64,000 nucleotides of DNA from Pseudomonadota bacterium (GTDB lineage: Bacteria > Chloroflexota > UBA6077 > JAJPHF01): NCBI GenBank assembly GCA_021325365.1, contig JAJPHF010000113.1, positions 42,920 to 106,919 of the forward strand. Reading direction: 5' to 3'. Shown here piece after piece: positions 1-10,269 of this stretch. Both the position numbers and the translations under genes were made by a program. The first letter of the stretch is position 1. Every line of letters starts with the position of its first letter. The notes beneath the pieces were generated by a model that was given only the letters and a program-made list of their open reading frames with translations, made no database searches and had not been told where the DNA came from.

Positions 1-154
1 GCAGCGTAGCGTCCGCTACCGCCGTGCGCGCCGCCGGGCTGAGGCCCGCCGGGCCGTCGTCCCCCATCCCGACGACGAGGACCGGGGCCAGCGCCGCCGG
101 CCGAGCGTCCTCGCGGCCGGCGGCGGAGCGGGAGCGCGAGCGCACGTCCGCCAT
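1..154 (-). CDS. cbiE: Precorrin-6Y methyltransferase N-terminus (CbiE/CobL), cut by window edge
   Basis: The 51 visible residues read from an ATG at 154 and run off the window. After a disordered, Arg/Ser/Ala-rich start of about 27 residues comes VLVVGMGDDGPAGLSPAART, the first beta strand and Gly loop of the tetrapyrrole methylase fold as seen in CbiE and the N-terminal half of CobL. This family methylates C5 (CbiE alone) or C5 and C15 with decarboxylation (CobL, or CbiE plus CbiT) of the corrin ring. It begins one base after the cbiD stop, so it is the next gene of the cobalamin operon. Whether it is stand-alone CbiE or a fused CbiET/CobL cannot be told because the rest lies outside the window. 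The gene is too short here to appear as a long reading frame, but family and position agree. Confidence 0.82.
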   Translation of the reverse strand, partial: MADVRSRSRSAAGREDARPAALAPVLVVGMGDDGPAGLSPAARTAVADATL

Positions 155-155
155 C

Positions 156-1268
156 TTACGCTACCGCCGCGCGACCGAGGATCGTGCTGTCGAAGTCGAA
201 GATCAGGCACTCCACGGCCAGCGCGTCGGCCACCACGGCGCGGCACTGGCGACACACCAGCTCGGCCAGGTGGTCGAACACGCCGGCCAGACCGGCGCCC
301 AGCACCAGCTCCTGGAAGTGGCGGGCGGTGTTCGCCGCGCGGATGGCCTCTTGCAGCTCCACGGACGCACCGCAGGCAGCGGCGACCGTCGCGAGGAACC
401 CGAGGTCCACCTGGTTGCCGGCGACGTGGGTCATCATGTGGCCCTGCGCGAGCTTCGACATCTTCCCCACCATACCCGAGAGCGTGACCCGTCGCACGCC
501 GCGCCGCAAGCAGCGCTTCAGCGCGTGCCCCGTGAACTCGCCCATCTCGACGAACGCCATCTCCGGCAGGTCGAACAGCGCCTGCGCGTACTGCTCGCTC
601 CGGCTGCCCGTGCTGAGCACGACGTGCGTCACGCCGTTGGCCGCCGCCACGTCCACCCCCTGCTCGACGCTCGCGCGCCAGGCGGCCGTCGAGTAGGGGA
701 TCACGAGCCCCGAGGTGCCGAGAATGGACAACCCGCCGACGATGCCCAGCCGGCCGTTCAGCGTGCGCTTGGCCAGCTCCTCGCCGCGGGGCATCGCGAT
801 CTCGACCCGTAGGCCGCGGCCGTTCAGGCGGCCAGTGGCCACCGCGCTCACGTGTTCCGTGATCATTCGGCGCGGAACCGGGTTGATCGCCGGGCCGCCG
901 ACCAGCAATCCCAGACCGGGGCGTGTGACCGTGCCCACCCCCACACCGCCCGCTAGCTCCAGGCCGGGCTCGTCGCGCATCGTCACGCGGGCGACCACTT
1001 CAGCCAGGTGCGTGACGTCGGGATCGTCGCCCGCATCCTTGATAACCGCGCACTCGGCCCCCGTCGCGCCGAAGCGACAGCGCTCCAGCCGGAACGTCGC
1101 GTCGCTGCCGGCCGGCAGGTGGATCGTGACCTCCTCGACCGGCTGCTGCGCCAGCAGCGCGCGCGTCGCCGCGGCCGCCGCGGCGGTCGCGCACGAGCCG
1201 GTGGTGTAGCCACGGCGCAGCTTGCGCCGTCGCACGGGCGTCAGGATCGCGTCGTCGTCCATCGACAC
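156..1268 (-). CDS. cbiD: Cobalt-precorrin-5B C1-methyltransferase CbiD
   Basis: CbiD methylates C1 of cobalt-precorrin-5B using S-adenosylmethionine, a step of the oxygen-independent (early cobalt) cobalamin route. The 370-residue length is normal for the family. The N-terminal signature LRRGYTTGSCATAAAAAA is diagnostic of CbiD, and ECAVIKDAGDDPDVTH and the Gly-rich GTVTRPGLGL segment follow as expected. Translation may start at GTG 1268 or at an in-frame ATG two codons later; neither has a strong ribosome site. The gene is separated from upstream cbiC by about 130 bases, the largest gap in the operon, and is followed after one base by cbiE/cobL. Its presence says the ring-contraction half of the pathway is of the cobalt-containing type. 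Confidence 0.95.
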   Translation of the reverse strand: MSMDDDAILTPVRRRKLRRGYTTGSCATAAAAAATRALLAQQPVEEVTIHLPAGSDATFRLERCRFGATGAECAVIKDAGDDPDVTHLAEVVARVTMRDEPGLELAGGVGVGTVTRPGLGLLVGGPAINPVPRRMITEHVSAVATGRLNGRGLRVEIAMPRGEELAKRTLNGRLGIVGGLSILGTSGLVIPYSTAAWRASVEQGVDVAAANGVTHVVLSTGSRSEQYAQALFDLPEMAFVEMGEFTGHALKRCLRRGVRRVTLSGMVGKMSKLAQGHMMTHVAGNQVDLGFLATVAAACGASVELQEAIRAANTARHFQELVLGAGLAGVFDHLAELVCRQCRAVVADALAVECLIFDFDSTILGRAAVA

Positions 1269-1396
1269 TTATCAGCCAACAGCGGTGAATCGCGGGCCAG
1301 CCGGGAGCCGATTGGCGCTCCGTTACGCGCGCTTGGATTGTAGGCATCCCGCGGCGTCTCCGGCTCGGCCGCCAGCGAACGGCGACCAGTCGCCGA

Positions 1397-2038
1397 TTAC
1401 GCCAGCGCCAGACGGCCGAGCGCGTTGAGGGCGGCCCCCGCCAGTGCCGCGCCGCCCCGCGTGCCAACAACCGTCGCGTACGGGATCGTCCGCCGGATCA
1501 GCTCGTCCTTCGACTCGGCCGCGGCCACGAAGCCCACGGGCATACCGACCACGGCCGCGGGCGCGGGATACCCGGCGTCCACCAGATCGAGCAGCGCCAG
1601 CAACGCCGTGGGCGCCGTGCCGATCGCGACGATACCGCCCGCCCACTCATCGGCAAGCAGCGCCAGGCCCGCGGCCGTCCGCGTGGTCCCCTCCACCTGG
1701 GCGCGCTCTGCCGCGCCGGGTGCCGCAAGCGCAACCTGTACCGAACAGCCCAGCCGTGCGAGCGGACCGCTCTCCACGGCGACCGCCAGCATCCGCACGT
1801 CCGCGACGACCGGCCGGGCGGCGCGCAGCGCGCTCATCGCGGCTGCCACGAAATCGGGACTCATGCGGATCGCGTCGACGAGCGTCAGGTCGCCGGCCGC
1901 GTACACCATGCGCGCGGCCACGGCGCGCGCCGCCGGGTCGGCCGGGAGCCGATCCGCGAGCCGCGCCTCGACGTGGGCGAGGCTGCGCGTCTCGATCGCC
2001 GCGGGTGGCAGTGCGTAGCGGGCCAGCAGTGTGCTCAT
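1397..2038 (-). CDS. cbiC: Precorrin-8X methylmutase (CbiC/CobH)
   Basis: This enzyme moves the C11 methyl group to C12, turning (cobalt-)precorrin-8 into (cobyrinic) hydrogenobyrinic acid. I start it at the ATG at 2038 (MSTLLARYALPPAAIETRSL), four bases after the cbiA stop; a longer open frame upstream is only overlap with cbiA. The 213-residue product is normal for the family and shows the expected IETRSL start, RMVYAAGDLTLVDAIRMSPD with the catalytic-region His replaced in context by Tyr/Ala neighbours typical of some lineages, and the C-terminal VGMPVGFVAAAESKDEL and GTRGGAALAGAALNAL segments. The latter two are near-invariant in CbiC/CobH. The position between cbiA and cbiD supports the call. 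Confidence 0.93.
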   Translation of the reverse strand: MSTLLARYALPPAAIETRSLAHVEARLADRLPADPAARAVAARMVYAAGDLTLVDAIRMSPDFVAAAMSALRAARPVVADVRMLAVAVESGPLARLGCSVQVALAAPGAAERAQVEGTTRTAAGLALLADEWAGGIVAIGTAPTALLALLDLVDAGYPAPAAVVGMPVGFVAAAESKDELIRRTIPYATVVGTRGGAALAGAALNALGRLALA

Positions 2039-2042
2039 CACG

Positions 2043-3419
2043 TCAAGCCGCACGACGCGCGCGCCACGCCGCGCAGGCCGTCGCGAAGCGCTTGGCCAGG
2101 TGAGGCGCCCCGGCCAGGTGCAGGTGGACGTACGACGCCAGCAGCGCCCCGCTAGCATGGCCCTCGGCGGGCGGCTGACGACCGGCGATCGTGTAGGCGG
2201 CCCGCTGTCCCGTTCGGGGCTCCAGCCGCGAGTAGTGGAACTCGTGGCCGCGCACCCGCTCGCCTCGTCGAAGCAGCAATGAGTCGGCTGCTGCCGTCGC
2301 CTCGCGGTAGCCGAGCGTCAGCCGCGCGCCCGCGAGCGACACCTCGGCCGGCACCAGCCCGGCCAGCGTATGCCGCGCGCCCGCCGCGTCCACGAGGCTG
2401 CGTGCCAGGTACATCAGCCCACCACACTCGGCGTAAATCGGCAGCCCTCGCCGCGCGAGCGCGCGGAGCTGCCGTAGCAGCGGCCGGTTCGCCGCAAGCT
2501 CGGCGGCGAATAGCTCCGGGAAGCCGCCGCCGAGGTAGACGCCGTCGGCATCCGGTGGCAGGGCGCTGTCCGCGAGGGGGCTGAACCCCGCCAGCTCTAG
2601 CCCCTCGGCGGCGAGCAGGTCCAGCGCATCCGCATAGTAGAAGCCGAAGGCGCGGTCGCGGGCCACGGCCAGACGCGCCCGCGTGGCCGTCGCCGGAGCG
2701 GGGAGCGGCGAGTCATCCCCGTTCACGCCAGTCGCCGTAGCCTCGCAGCGAGCGAGCAGCCGGTCGAGATCGACGCCGCGGGCGATAGCGGCCGCGGCCC
2801 GAGCGAAATAGTCGGCGCCGGACGGGTTCTCGAAGCAGGGTACTAGCCCCAGGTACCGTTCGGGCGCGGCCAGCCCGGCCTCACGGTCCACCGCCCCCAG
2901 CACGGGGAGCCCCGTAGCCGCCTCAACAGCTTCGGCGACCGTCTCCCGGTGGCGCTCGCTCCCCACCCGGTTGAGAATCACCCCGACAAGCCGCACGACC
3001 GGATCGAGTCGTTGGAAGCCGAGCACAGTGGCGGCGGCGCTGCGTCCCTGGCGGCTCACGTCCACCACCAGCACCACCGGCAGACCGAGCAGCTTGGCGA
3101 CCGCCGCCGTACTGCCCTCGTCCCCGCCGCCGTGACGGCCGTCGTAGAGCCCCATCACGCCCTCGACCACCGCCACGTCCGCGCGGCCCGCCGCGCGCGC
3201 GAACAGCGCCCGCAGCGTGGCAGGCGGGAGCAGCCAGCTATCGAGATTCCGCGCTGGGCGGCCCGTGACCTGCCCATGGTAGCTGGGGTCGATGTAGTCG
3301 GGCCCCACCTTGAAGCCCTGCACGGCCAGCCCACGCGCCACGAGCGCGCCCATGAGACCACAGGCGACGGTCGTCTTGCCGACGCCGCTCGCCACCCCCG
3401 CGATCACCACCGCTTTCAC
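2043..3419 (-). CDS. cbiA: Cobyrinate a,c-diamide synthase CbiA
   Basis: CbiA amidates the a and c side chains of cobyrinate (or hydrogenobyrinate) using ATP and glutamine. The true start is a GTG at 3419 that overlaps the cbiX stop in a GTGA; reading further upstream gives only repeat-derived [11 protein letters not shown] sequence. The N-terminus [19 protein letters not shown] holds the P-loop; VVEGVMGLYDGR is the CbiA/CobQ signature; the C-terminal half is a class-I-like glutamine amidotransferase domain with the nucleophile Cys in YAECGGLMYLARS and a late GHEFHYSRLE motif. Length is 458 residues, normal. It sits between cbiX and cbiC in the operon. Confidence 0.95.
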   Translation of the reverse strand: MKAVVIAGVASGVGKTTVACGLMGALVARGLAVQGFKVGPDYIDPSYHGQVTGRPARNLDSWLLPPATLRALFARAAGRADVAVVEGVMGLYDGRHGGGDEGSTAAVAKLLGLPVVLVVDVSRQGRSAAATVLGFQRLDPVVRLVGVILNRVGSERHRETVAEAVEAATGLPVLGAVDREAGLAAPERYLGLVPCFENPSGADYFARAAAAIARGVDLDRLLARCEATATGVNGDDSPLPAPATATRARLAVARDRAFGFYYADALDLLAAEGLELAGFSPLADSALPPDADGVYLGGGFPELFAAELAANRPLLRQLRALARRGLPIYAECGGLMYLARSLVDAAGARHTLAGLVPAEVSLAGARLTLGYREATAAADSLLLRRGERVRGHEFHYSRLEPRTGQRAAYTIAGRQPPAEGHASGALLASYVHLHLAGAPHLAKRFATACAAWRARRAA

Positions 3420-4357
3420 CGCGGGCCTCCGGCAGGGGCCAGGGGGCGGGGGCCGGGGGCCGGCACGGGGGTCAGGGGGCGGGAGCCAGGGGCCGGAAAT
3501 CGAGGGCCGGCATCGTCCCCTGGCCCCTGGCCCCTGGCCCCTGGCTCCCACATCAGCTCCGGCCAGGCGTCACGGCCCCGGTCGAGCAGCGCGGTGATCA
3601 GCCGCGGGTCCGGGCCGAAGTGCGCCGCCACGGCGACCTCGGTGTCGGCATAGACGCGGCGCGCGGCCTCGACCTCGGCCGCGATGCGGTGGACGAGCAG
3701 GCCCGTGTTCACGAAGTAAGGCGCCACGATGATCCGGCGCGCGCCGAGCGCGACACAGCGCCGCAGGCCGGCGGGCACGTCAGGTGGCGCCAGGCTCACG
3801 AAGCACACCTCGGCAGCCGCGTAGTCCCCTCGCTCCTCGAATAGCCGCGCGCTGGCGAAGAGGTCGGCGTTGGCGCGCGGGCTCGTGCTGCCGCGTCCCA
3901 CCAGCAGGACCGTCGCGTCGCGCGCGGGGCCGAGCGCGGTGGCGGCGCACCGGTCCGCCACGACGTCCAGCAGCGCCGGGTGGCCGGCCAGCGGCTGCGC
4001 CAGGCGGATCTCGGCGTGCGGGTGGCGCTCGCGGGCCGCGGCAGCCTGCTCGGGCATGTCCGCGGTCGCGTGGCCGCCGAAGTGCAGCAGCACCGGCAGG
4101 GCGAGAATCCGCCGTGCGCCGCGCGCCACGCAGCGCGCGAACGCCTCCGGGATCGAGGGCGCCACCGGCCCGGCGAACTCCAGCACCCCCGCCTCGACGG
4201 GCCGATCGGGCAGCGCCCGGCGCACCGCGTCCGCGATCGCCAGGAACTCCGCCGCGCCGACCGGGTCCCGGCTGCCGTGACCGAGCAGTACCACCCCCCC
4301 GTCTGGGAGTGGCCCGGCCGGACTCGCCAGGCAACTCGCCTGCCAGCGGTGACTCAT
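3416..4357 (-). CDS. cbiX: Sirohydrochlorin cobaltochelatase CbiX, two-domain long form
   Basis: CbiX inserts Co2+ into sirohydrochlorin, the early cobalt insertion step. The ATG at 4357 overlaps the upstream stop in an ATGA. Two tandem CbiX domains are visible: residues about 20-130 with [11 protein letters not shown] and [15 protein letters not shown] (the two metal-site His regions), and about 140-265 with a degenerate copy beginning [16 protein letters not shown]. The ancestral His-Gly-Ser of the first strand is Gly-Arg-Gly in the second copy, so only the N-terminal domain looks catalytic. Residues from about 268 onward ([10 protein letters not shown] to PAGGPR) are not part of the family; they are translated GGCCCCT-type repeats. 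This tail runs straight into the cbiA start. A separate short CbiX lies at 47360-47755. Confidence 0.93.
   Translation of the reverse strand: MSHRWQASCLASPAGPLPDGGVVLLGHGSRDPVGAAEFLAIADAVRRALPDRPVEAGVLEFAGPVAPSIPEAFARCVARGARRILALPVLLHFGGHATADMPEQAAAARERHPHAEIRLAQPLAGHPALLDVVADRCAATALGPARDATVLLVGRGSTSPRANADLFASARLFEERGDYAAAEVCFVSLAPPDVPAGLRRCVALGARRIIVAPYFVNTGLLVHRIAAEVEAARRVYADTEVAVAAHFGPDPRLITALLDRGRDAWPELMWEPGARGQGPGDDAGPRFPAPGSRPLTPVPAPGPRPLAPAGGPR
3430..3549. repeat. GC-rich heptanucleotide repeat tract inside the cbiX 3' end
   Basis: Positions 3517-3544 are four exact tandem copies of CCCCTGG. The stretch 3430-3500 is a looser array of the complementary units (GGCCAGGGG, GGGGGCCGG), so the whole is an inverted arrangement able to fold back. 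It encodes the last roughly 45 residues of CbiX and reaches to within a few bases of the cbiA GTG. Period-7 repeats of this kind recur at 10212-10246. Confidence 0.85.
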
Positions 4358-6393
4358 GCCCGCGCCTCCCGCACCGCACCCGCCAGACGCTCGGCGTCCA
4401 GATCGTCGAGCCGCAGGTAGCGGGCGCCCAGCGCGGCCGCCATCTCGGCCGCCATGCCCAGCTGGAGCGGGCCGGCCTCGCTGTCAATGACGACCGCGGC
4501 GATCTGTCGCCGCTGCAAGTCCGCGCCGAGTGTCTGCACTTCCGTCAGACAGTCGCGCTGCTCGGCCGCCAACGGCACGTTCGCCCGGCCGTCGGAGACG
4601 ACCACGAGCAGCGGCAGCGTGCCAGGCCGGCCGCGCAGGTAGCGCTCGACCGTCTGACGGGCGAGGTCGAGGCCGTGCGCGAGCGGCGTCCGGCCGCCGG
4701 TAGGCAGCTCGCGCAAGCGGACCTCGGCCAGGTCTACGCTGCTCGTCGGCGGCAGCAACAGCTCCGCCGAGCGACCGCGGAAGGCGATGAGCCCCACCTG
4801 GTCGCGCTTGCGGTAGGCGTCGAGCAATAGGGACACGACGGCGCCCTTCGCGGCAGCCATCCGGTCGCGCGCCGCCATCGAGCCCGAGGCGTCCACCACG
4901 AACAGGATCAGGTTGGTGAGCCGCGTCTCGCGCACCTTCTCGCGCAGGTCCTGCCGTTCGAGCAGGACGGCGGTCTGCGTGCCCGCGGCGCGGCTGGCGC
5001 GGCGGCCACGCTGGTGCGGCGCGGCCGCGCGGAGCGTCGCGTCGAACGCCCAGTCACGCGGGCGCGGCTCGCGGGGGACCAGGCTCCGGACGTACGGGCC
5101 GACCGGCGTGACCGGCGCCTGCCACGGCAGCACGATCGCCTTCGAGCGCCGCCCGCGTGGCGCACTGCTGCGCCGCGGGGCGGGCGCGGCCAGGTGCGGC
5201 GGCACCGAAGTCCGACTTGGCGCGAAGACCTGATCGGGCGGCTGGGGGTTTTCGTCGGAGCCCTCGCCCTCATCCTGACTGGTAGAGGAAGTCGGCGCGT
5301 CGCCAGCCTCGTCCTCGGCTTCGTCGGCCGTGCGCTGCATGTAGTCCTGGATGCGCTCGTCCAGGCGGTCGCGGTCGAGCCCGGGCTGCTCGAAGGGCTG
5401 GCGGCGCCGGCGGTGCAGCAGCGCCAGCTCGGCCGCGTCGCGCACGTCCCCCTCGGTCACCAGCCGCCGGCCCGCGTAGGCCGCGAGCGTGAGGGCCGTC
5501 TTGTACATCACGATGTCGGCGCGCAGGCCATCCACCTCGAAGTCGCAGCAGAGCTGGGTGATGAGGCCCAGCATGCGGTCGTCGAGCCGCACGTCGGACA
5601 GCAGCGCGCGCGCCGCCAGGATGCGCTCGCGCTCGGCCGCCTCGGCATCGGCCCAGCGCGCGGCGAACGCCAGCGGGTCGGCCTCGAAGGCGATCCGCCG
5701 CCGCACCACCTCCGCGCGATCCTCCGGCGCCCCTAGGCCCTCGACCTCCACGGCGAGCGCGAAGCGATCGAGGAGCTGCGGGCGCAGGTCGCCCTCCTCC
5801 GGGTTCATCGTGCCGACGAGCAGGAACTGCGCGGGATGCTGCACCGAGACGCCCTCGCGCTCGACGTAGTTCACGCCCATCGCCGCCGCGTCGAGCAGCA
5901 CGTCGACCAGGTGGTCGTTCAGCAGGTTCACCTCGTCCACGTAGAGAATGCCGCGGTTCGCCGCCGCGAGCAGCCCCGGCTCGAAGTGCCGCTCCCCCTG
6001 CTTGATCGCGCGCTCCAGGTCGAGCGTCCCCACCACGCGGTCCTCCGTGGCGCCCACCGGCAGCTCGACCAGGGGAACGCGACGCGTGGATACCGTACTG
6101 GCCCCCGCTGCCCGGCAGCCGTCGCACCAGGTGTCCGGCGCGGCGGGGTCGCAGGCAAAGGCGCAGCCGGGCATCACCTCGATCTCGGGCAGCAGGTTGG
6201 CGAGCGCGCGCACCGCGGTGGACTTCGCCGTGCCCTTCTCGCCGCGAATCAGGACGCCGCCGATGCGCGGGTTGATCGTGTTCAGGAGCAGCGCGCGCTT
6301 CATGCGCTCCTGCCCGACCAGCGCGCTGAACGGAAAGACCGGACGGCGGTCCAACACCGCGCGCCGGGCTGACGTGGGCGCCTCTCGGCTCAT
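4354..6393 (-). CDS. ChlI-ChlD fusion: AAA+ and VWA chelatase subunits, CobN partner
   Basis: This is a single-chain motor for an ATP-dependent tetrapyrrole chelatase, presumably driving CobN. The ATG at 6393 overlaps the cobN stop in an ATGA; the product is 679 residues. Residues about 20-330 are the ChlI-type AAA+ ATPase with Walker [10 protein letters not shown] (51-59), Walker [11 protein letters not shown] and the sensor [20 protein letters not shown]. Four cysteines in [19 protein letters not shown] could bind metal. An acidic linker (DEAEDEAGD) and a Pro-rich stretch lead to a C-terminal von Willebrand A domain with the MIDAS motif VVDASGSM. Such fusions replace CobS and CobT in bacteria that lack them. 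It could in principle serve a magnesium chelatase, but no bchH or bchlorophyll gene is nearby. Confidence 0.9.
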   Translation of the reverse strand: MSREAPTSARRAVLDRRPVFPFSALVGQERMKRALLLNTINPRIGGVLIRGEKGTAKSTAVRALANLLPEIEVMPGCAFACDPAAPDTWCDGCRAAGASTVSTRRVPLVELPVGATEDRVVGTLDLERAIKQGERHFEPGLLAAANRGILYVDEVNLLNDHLVDVLLDAAAMGVNYVEREGVSVQHPAQFLLVGTMNPEEGDLRPQLLDRFALAVEVEGLGAPEDRAEVVRRRIAFEADPLAFAARWADAEAAERERILAARALLSDVRLDDRMLGLITQLCCDFEVDGLRADIVMYKTALTLAAYAGRRLVTEGDVRDAAELALLHRRRRQPFEQPGLDRDRLDERIQDYMQRTADEAEDEAGDAPTSSTSQDEGEGSDENPQPPDQVFAPSRTSVPPHLAAPAPRRSSAPRGRRSKAIVLPWQAPVTPVGPYVRSLVPREPRPRDWAFDATLRAAAPHQRGRRASRAAGTQTAVLLERQDLREKVRETRLTNLILFVVDASGSMAARDRMAAAKGAVVSLLLDAYRKRDQVGLIAFRGRSAELLLPPTSSVDLAEVRLRELPTGGRTPLAHGLDLARQTVERYLRGRPGTLPLLVVVSDGRANVPLAAEQRDCLTEVQTLGADLQRRQIAAVVIDSEAGPLQLGMAAEMAAALGARYLRLDDLDAERLAGAVREARA

Positions 6394-9300
6394 GGCGTGC
6401 CCCGCTCCTCGAGCTGGCCTTCCAGCTCCAGATAGATCGCTCGCAGTCGCGCCTCCGTGCCCGCCTCGGGCGCCTCCCACAGGCCGCGATCGACGGCCTC
6501 CAGCAGCCGCTCCACGATCGCTCGCAGCGCCCAGGGGTTCTTCTCTGCCAGGAAGCGCTGGAGCCGCTCGTCGAACACGTACGCCTCGGTGACGCGCTGG
6601 TACATCCAGTCCTCGATGACCTGCGCCGTGGCGTCATAGCCGAACAGGTAGTCCACGGTGGCGGCCAGCTCGAAAGCGCCCTTGTAGCCGTGCCGCTGGA
6701 TGCTGGCGAGCCAGCGCGGGTTGACGACGCGCGAGCGGAACACGCGCCGCGCCTCGTCGGCCAGGTCGCGCACCCGCGGCCGCTGCGGGTCGGCGCTGTC
6801 GCCGAAGAACTGGCGCGGATTGCGGCCCGTCAGCGCGCGCACGGTGGCGATCATGCCGCCGTGGTACTGCATGTAGTCGTCGCTGTCGAAGATGTCGTGC
6901 TCGCGGTTGTCCTGGTTCTTCGCCGCGACGGCGATCTGGGCGAAGCGCTGGCCGAACTCGCCGGGCGCCGCCTCGCCGTAGACCTCGCGCGTGTAAGCAT
7001 AGCCGCCCCACGCCGTGTAGACCGCCGCCAGGTCGTCGTCAGTCTGCCAGTTGCGCGCCTCCAGGAGCGGCAGGATACCCGCCCCGTAGGTGCCCGGCTT
7101 GGAGCCAAAGACGCGGTAGAGGGCGCGCTGCTCGGCCAGCCCCGGCGCGAGCCCGCTGGCCAGTCCTGCCGCACGATCCGCGCGAAAGTGCGCCGCCACG
7201 TAGTTGGCCTCCGCCGGCTCGTCGAGCCGCGCCACCCGCTCGAACGCCTGGTCGAGCAGGTGGACGAGGTTGGGAAAGGCGTCGCGGAAGAAGCCGCTGA
7301 TACGCACCGTGACGTCCACCCGCGGCCGGCCCAGCTCGGCGAGCGGGATCACCTCCAGGCCGCGGACGCGCCGGCTCTCCTGCTGCCATACCGGCCGCAG
7401 CCCCAGCAGGTACAGGATCTCGGCCACGTCCTCGCCGTGCGTGCGCATCGCCGACGTGCCCCAGACGACGATGCCGACCGACTCGGGGTAGCGGCCTTCC
7501 TCGGCGAGGTACTTCTCGAGCAGCGCGCGCCCAAGCCCCTGCCCCACTTCCCAGGCGGCGGGCGAGGGGATGGTGTTCGGATCGACGGAGTAGAAATTGC
7601 GCCCGGTAGGCAGCACGTTCGCCATGCCGCGCGTCGGGGCGCCGCTCGGTCCGGCCGGCACGTACTCGCCGCGCAGGCCGCGCAGCAGGTTGCCCAGCTC
7701 GTCGGACGTGCGCCGGAGATCGGGCACCAGTCGCTCTGCCGCGTAGCGCAGCACGGCCGCGACCTCACGGCCATCACGGGGGAAGGCGTCCGCGACGATG
7801 CCGTCGACCGCGTGCGGCGCGAAGTCGGCCGCGCCGAGGCGGGTCAGCAGTGCCCGCCCGAGCGCTTCCAGCGCCTCCAGCGCGTCGCCGCGGCTGCGGA
7901 TCGGCGTCTCGACGGCATCCGCGAGCAGGCGCGGCGCGGGCGCCCCCAGCGGCGCCCCCAGGTCCGTCAACAGCGCGGCGTAGTCCAGTCCCAGCGCGCG
8001 GGCGAGCGCGGCGCGCAGGCTGGGCGCGTCGTAGTTGTCCAGACGTGTCAGGGCCAGCAGCAGGCTCAGCAGCTGCTCGCCCTCCGGCGCCTGCCCGAGC
8101 ACGTGCAGTCCGTCGCGGATCTGCGCGTCCTTCAGCTCGCAGATGTAGCCGTCCATGTGCAGGAGGAAAGCGTCGAAGTCGGCCGGGCGCTCCGCCTCGC
8201 CGAGGTCTTCGTGCAGGCGCGCGGCGAGCACCGTCTGCCAGATCTGCTCCTGGATGATGGGCAGCTTCTTCGGGTCGAGCGTCTGCACCTGGTAGTACTC
8301 GTCCATGAGCTGTTCGAGCTTGGTGATCTCGTCGTAGCTTTCGGCACGCATCATCGCCGGCACGAGGTGATCGACGATTGTGGCATGGGCGCGGCGCTTG
8401 GCCTGCGCGCCCTCGCCGGGGTTGTTCACGATGAACGGGTAGAAGTGCGGCAGGTCGGCCAGCGCCACCTCCGGATAGCACTGCGCGGACAGCCCGACCG
8501 CCTTGCCCGGCAGCCACTCTAGTGTGCCGTGCTTGCCGACGTGGATGACCGCGTGCGCGCCCCACACGTCGCGCAGCCAGCGATAGTACGCCAGGTAGTG
8601 GTGCGTCGGCGGCAGGTCGGGGTTGTGGTAGATGGCGATCGGGTTCTCGCCGAAGCCGCGCGGCGGCTGAATGCCCACGAAGACGTTGCCCAGCTCCAGC
8701 CCCGGCATCATCAGCGTGCCGTCGTAGACGTACACCGCTCCGGGCGGCTCGCCCCACGTCTCGGCCAGCCCCGCCTGCACGGCCGCCGGGTAGGCCGCGT
8801 GCCAGCCCGCGTACTGCGCGGCGGGGACGTGCCCGGGCGCCGCGGCCACCTGCGCGTCCGTCAGGAACTCGCGGTCGTAGGTGCAGCGGTCGATCAAGGT
8901 GTGGATCAGTGCGTCGCCAGATTCCGGGATGTTCTCCACCCGGTACCCGTCCGCGGCGAGCGCGTGCAGGATGTGGATCACCGAGGCGGGCGTGTCGAGG
9001 CCCACCGCGTTGCCCAGGCGGGCGTTGCGCGACGGGTAGTTTGCCAGGATCACCGCCACGCGCTTCTCGGCGTTCGGCACGTGCCGTAGCCGCGCCCAGC
9101 GGATCGCCAGGCGAACCAGATAGTCCACCCGATCGGGGGCGGGCACGTAGCGCTGGACCGCCGCCCCGAGCACGCCGAAGGCACCCCCCGGGGTGGCCTC
9201 CGCGGCCTCGACCGTCTCCTTGAAGCTGATCGGCACGGTCACGATGCGGCCGTCGAACTCCGGCATCGCCACGTTCATCGCGGTGTCGATGGGGCTCAGG

Positions 9301-10202
9301 CCGCCGGCCGTCGCTTGCCAAGCGGCCCGGGCGCTCGTCGCGACGACCGCCTGCAATACCGGCACGTTTAGCCGCTCCAGGAAGTCCACCGACCAGCCCG
9401 TCGCCAGGCTCGGCCCCTGCACGGCGACCTTGCCCATCGAGAAGCTGAGCGTGTTGATCACCACGTCCACGCGCGCCCGTCCAGTCTCGTCGAGCAGGAA
9501 GCGGCGGAACACGCGCGGCGCCCCCGCGGCCTCGGCCGTCTCGTCCTTCAGGCTGTAGCAGTAGACTGGCAGCACGTTGGCGCCCTGCGCCTCCGCGGCG
9601 CGCACGAGCGCGTCCACGAACGCCAGGTTGCCGCTCATCCAGTGGGCCCGATAGAAGAGCAGGCCCAGCGTCGGCCGGCCAGGCCGCACCCGCGCGGCTA
9701 GATAGTCGGCGAGCGCGACGCCGTCCGGCTCGTCCGGGTGATACAGGCCCTCCCAGGGCAGCTCGCGCGGTGGGTCATAGGCGCTGGCGATGCCCAGCAG
9801 GCGGTCAGCCAGGTAGGCGACCAGGCTTCGCAGGTTCGCGACGCCGCCGTGGAGCAGGTACGCGAACACCGTCTGGACCACGTCGGCCGGTGCCGTGCAG
9901 GCCGCGGCCAGGTCCACGTCCGGCTGCTGATCGCCGGGGCAGGCGATCAGCGGCACGCCCGCCGCCCGGCAGCGCGCTTCCAGCGCGGCGAAGCCCGGCT
10001 CGAAGGCCCGCTTCCCGCCCAGCAGGCGCACGACGACCACTCGCGCGGCGGCCGCCGCGTCGAGGAAGGCCGCCAGCGCCGCCGGATCGCCGAGGGCGGC
10101 CGGATTTGCGGCGCGCACCGGCGGAAAGCCCGGCGGCAAGTCACGCGCGGCGCGGCTCAGCGCCAGGATCTCCGTGTCGGCAGTGGTCAGAAAAACGATC
10201 AC
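6390..10202 (-). CDS. cobN: Cobaltochelatase large subunit CobN
   Basis: CobN is the tetrapyrrole-binding subunit that inserts cobalt into hydrogenobyrinic acid a,c-diamide in the late-insertion route, powered by an AAA+/VWA partner, which is the next gene. At 1270 residues it has normal size. Recognisable family segments include [43 protein letters not shown] [38 protein letters not shown], and near the C-terminus [20 protein letters not shown] and [12 protein letters not shown]. The family is homologous to the Mg-chelatase subunit BchH; the surrounding cobalamin genes make CobN the better call. It begins 67 bases after cobO, a gap filled by a heptad repeat. Confidence 0.95.
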   Translation of the reverse strand: MIVFLTTADTEILALSRAARDLPPGFPPVRAANPAALGDPAALAAFLDAAAAARVVVVRLLGGKRAFEPGFAALEARCRAAGVPLIACPGDQQPDVDLAAACTAPADVVQTVFAYLLHGGVANLRSLVAYLADRLLGIASAYDPPRELPWEGLYHPDEPDGVALADYLAARVRPGRPTLGLLFYRAHWMSGNLAFVDALVRAAEAQGANVLPVYCYSLKDETAEAAGAPRVFRRFLLDETGRARVDVVINTLSFSMGKVAVQGPSLATGWSVDFLERLNVPVLQAVVATSARAAWQATAGGLSPIDTAMNVAMPEFDGRIVTVPISFKETVEAAEATPGGAFGVLGAAVQRYVPAPDRVDYLVRLAIRWARLRHVPNAEKRVAVILANYPSRNARLGNAVGLDTPASVIHILHALAADGYRVENIPESGDALIHTLIDRCTYDREFLTDAQVAAAPGHVPAAQYAGWHAAYPAAVQAGLAETWGEPPGAVYVYDGTLMMPGLELGNVFVGIQPPRGFGENPIAIYHNPDLPPTHHYLAYYRWLRDVWGAHAVIHVGKHGTLEWLPGKAVGLSAQCYPEVALADLPHFYPFIVNNPGEGAQAKRRAHATIVDHLVPAMMRAESYDEITKLEQLMDEYYQVQTLDPKKLPIIQEQIWQTVLAARLHEDLGEAERPADFDAFLLHMDGYICELKDAQIRDGLHVLGQAPEGEQLLSLLLALTRLDNYDAPSLRAALARALGLDYAALLTDLGAPLGAPAPRLLADAVETPIRSRGDALEALEALGRALLTRLGAADFAPHAVDGIVADAFPRDGREVAAVLRYAAERLVPDLRRTSDELGNLLRGLRGEYVPAGPSGAPTRGMANVLPTGRNFYSVDPNTIPSPAAWEVGQGLGRALLEKYLAEEGRYPESVGIVVWGTSAMRTHGEDVAEILYLLGLRPVWQQESRRVRGLEVIPLAELGRPRVDVTVRISGFFRDAFPNLVHLLDQAFERVARLDEPAEANYVAAHFRADRAAGLASGLAPGLAEQRALYRVFGSKPGTYGAGILPLLEARNWQTDDDLAAVYTAWGGYAYTREVYGEAAPGEFGQRFAQIAVAAKNQDNREHDIFDSDDYMQYHGGMIATVRALTGRNPRQFFGDSADPQRPRVRDLADEARRVFRSRVVNPRWLASIQRHGYKGAFELAATVDYLFGYDATAQVIEDWMYQRVTEAYVFDERLQRFLAEKNPWALRAIVERLLEAVDRGLWEAPEAGTEARLRAIYLELEGQLEERGTP

Positions 10203-10211
10203 CCTAAGCTC

Positions 10212-10246
10212 TCAGCCCTCAGCCATCAGCCGTCAGCCATCAGCAG
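10212..10246. repeat. Five TCAGCCN heptads between cobO and cobN
   Basis: Five tandem seven-base units (TCAGCCC, TCAGCCA, TCAGCCG, TCAGCCA, TCAGCAG) fill the spacer between the cobO stop and the cobN start. The last position of each unit varies. Nothing here looks like a terminator, so the repeat should be transcribed within the operon. Confidence 0.9.
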
Positions 10247-10269
10247 ACGGCAGGATGACCGCTGATCGC

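Noticed and set aside
24..812. Plus-strand ORF opposite cbiD
   Set aside because: Arg/His/Ala-rich antisense frame of a confident gene; no ribosome site or family. Many similar antisense frames across the window were rejected for the same reason.
6390..10202. Magnesium chelatase subunit H instead of CobN
   Set aside because: Homologous, but set within a cobalamin operon with cobO and cobQ and no chlorophyll genes.
10212..10246. CRISPR array
   Set aside because: Units are seven bases with no spacers.
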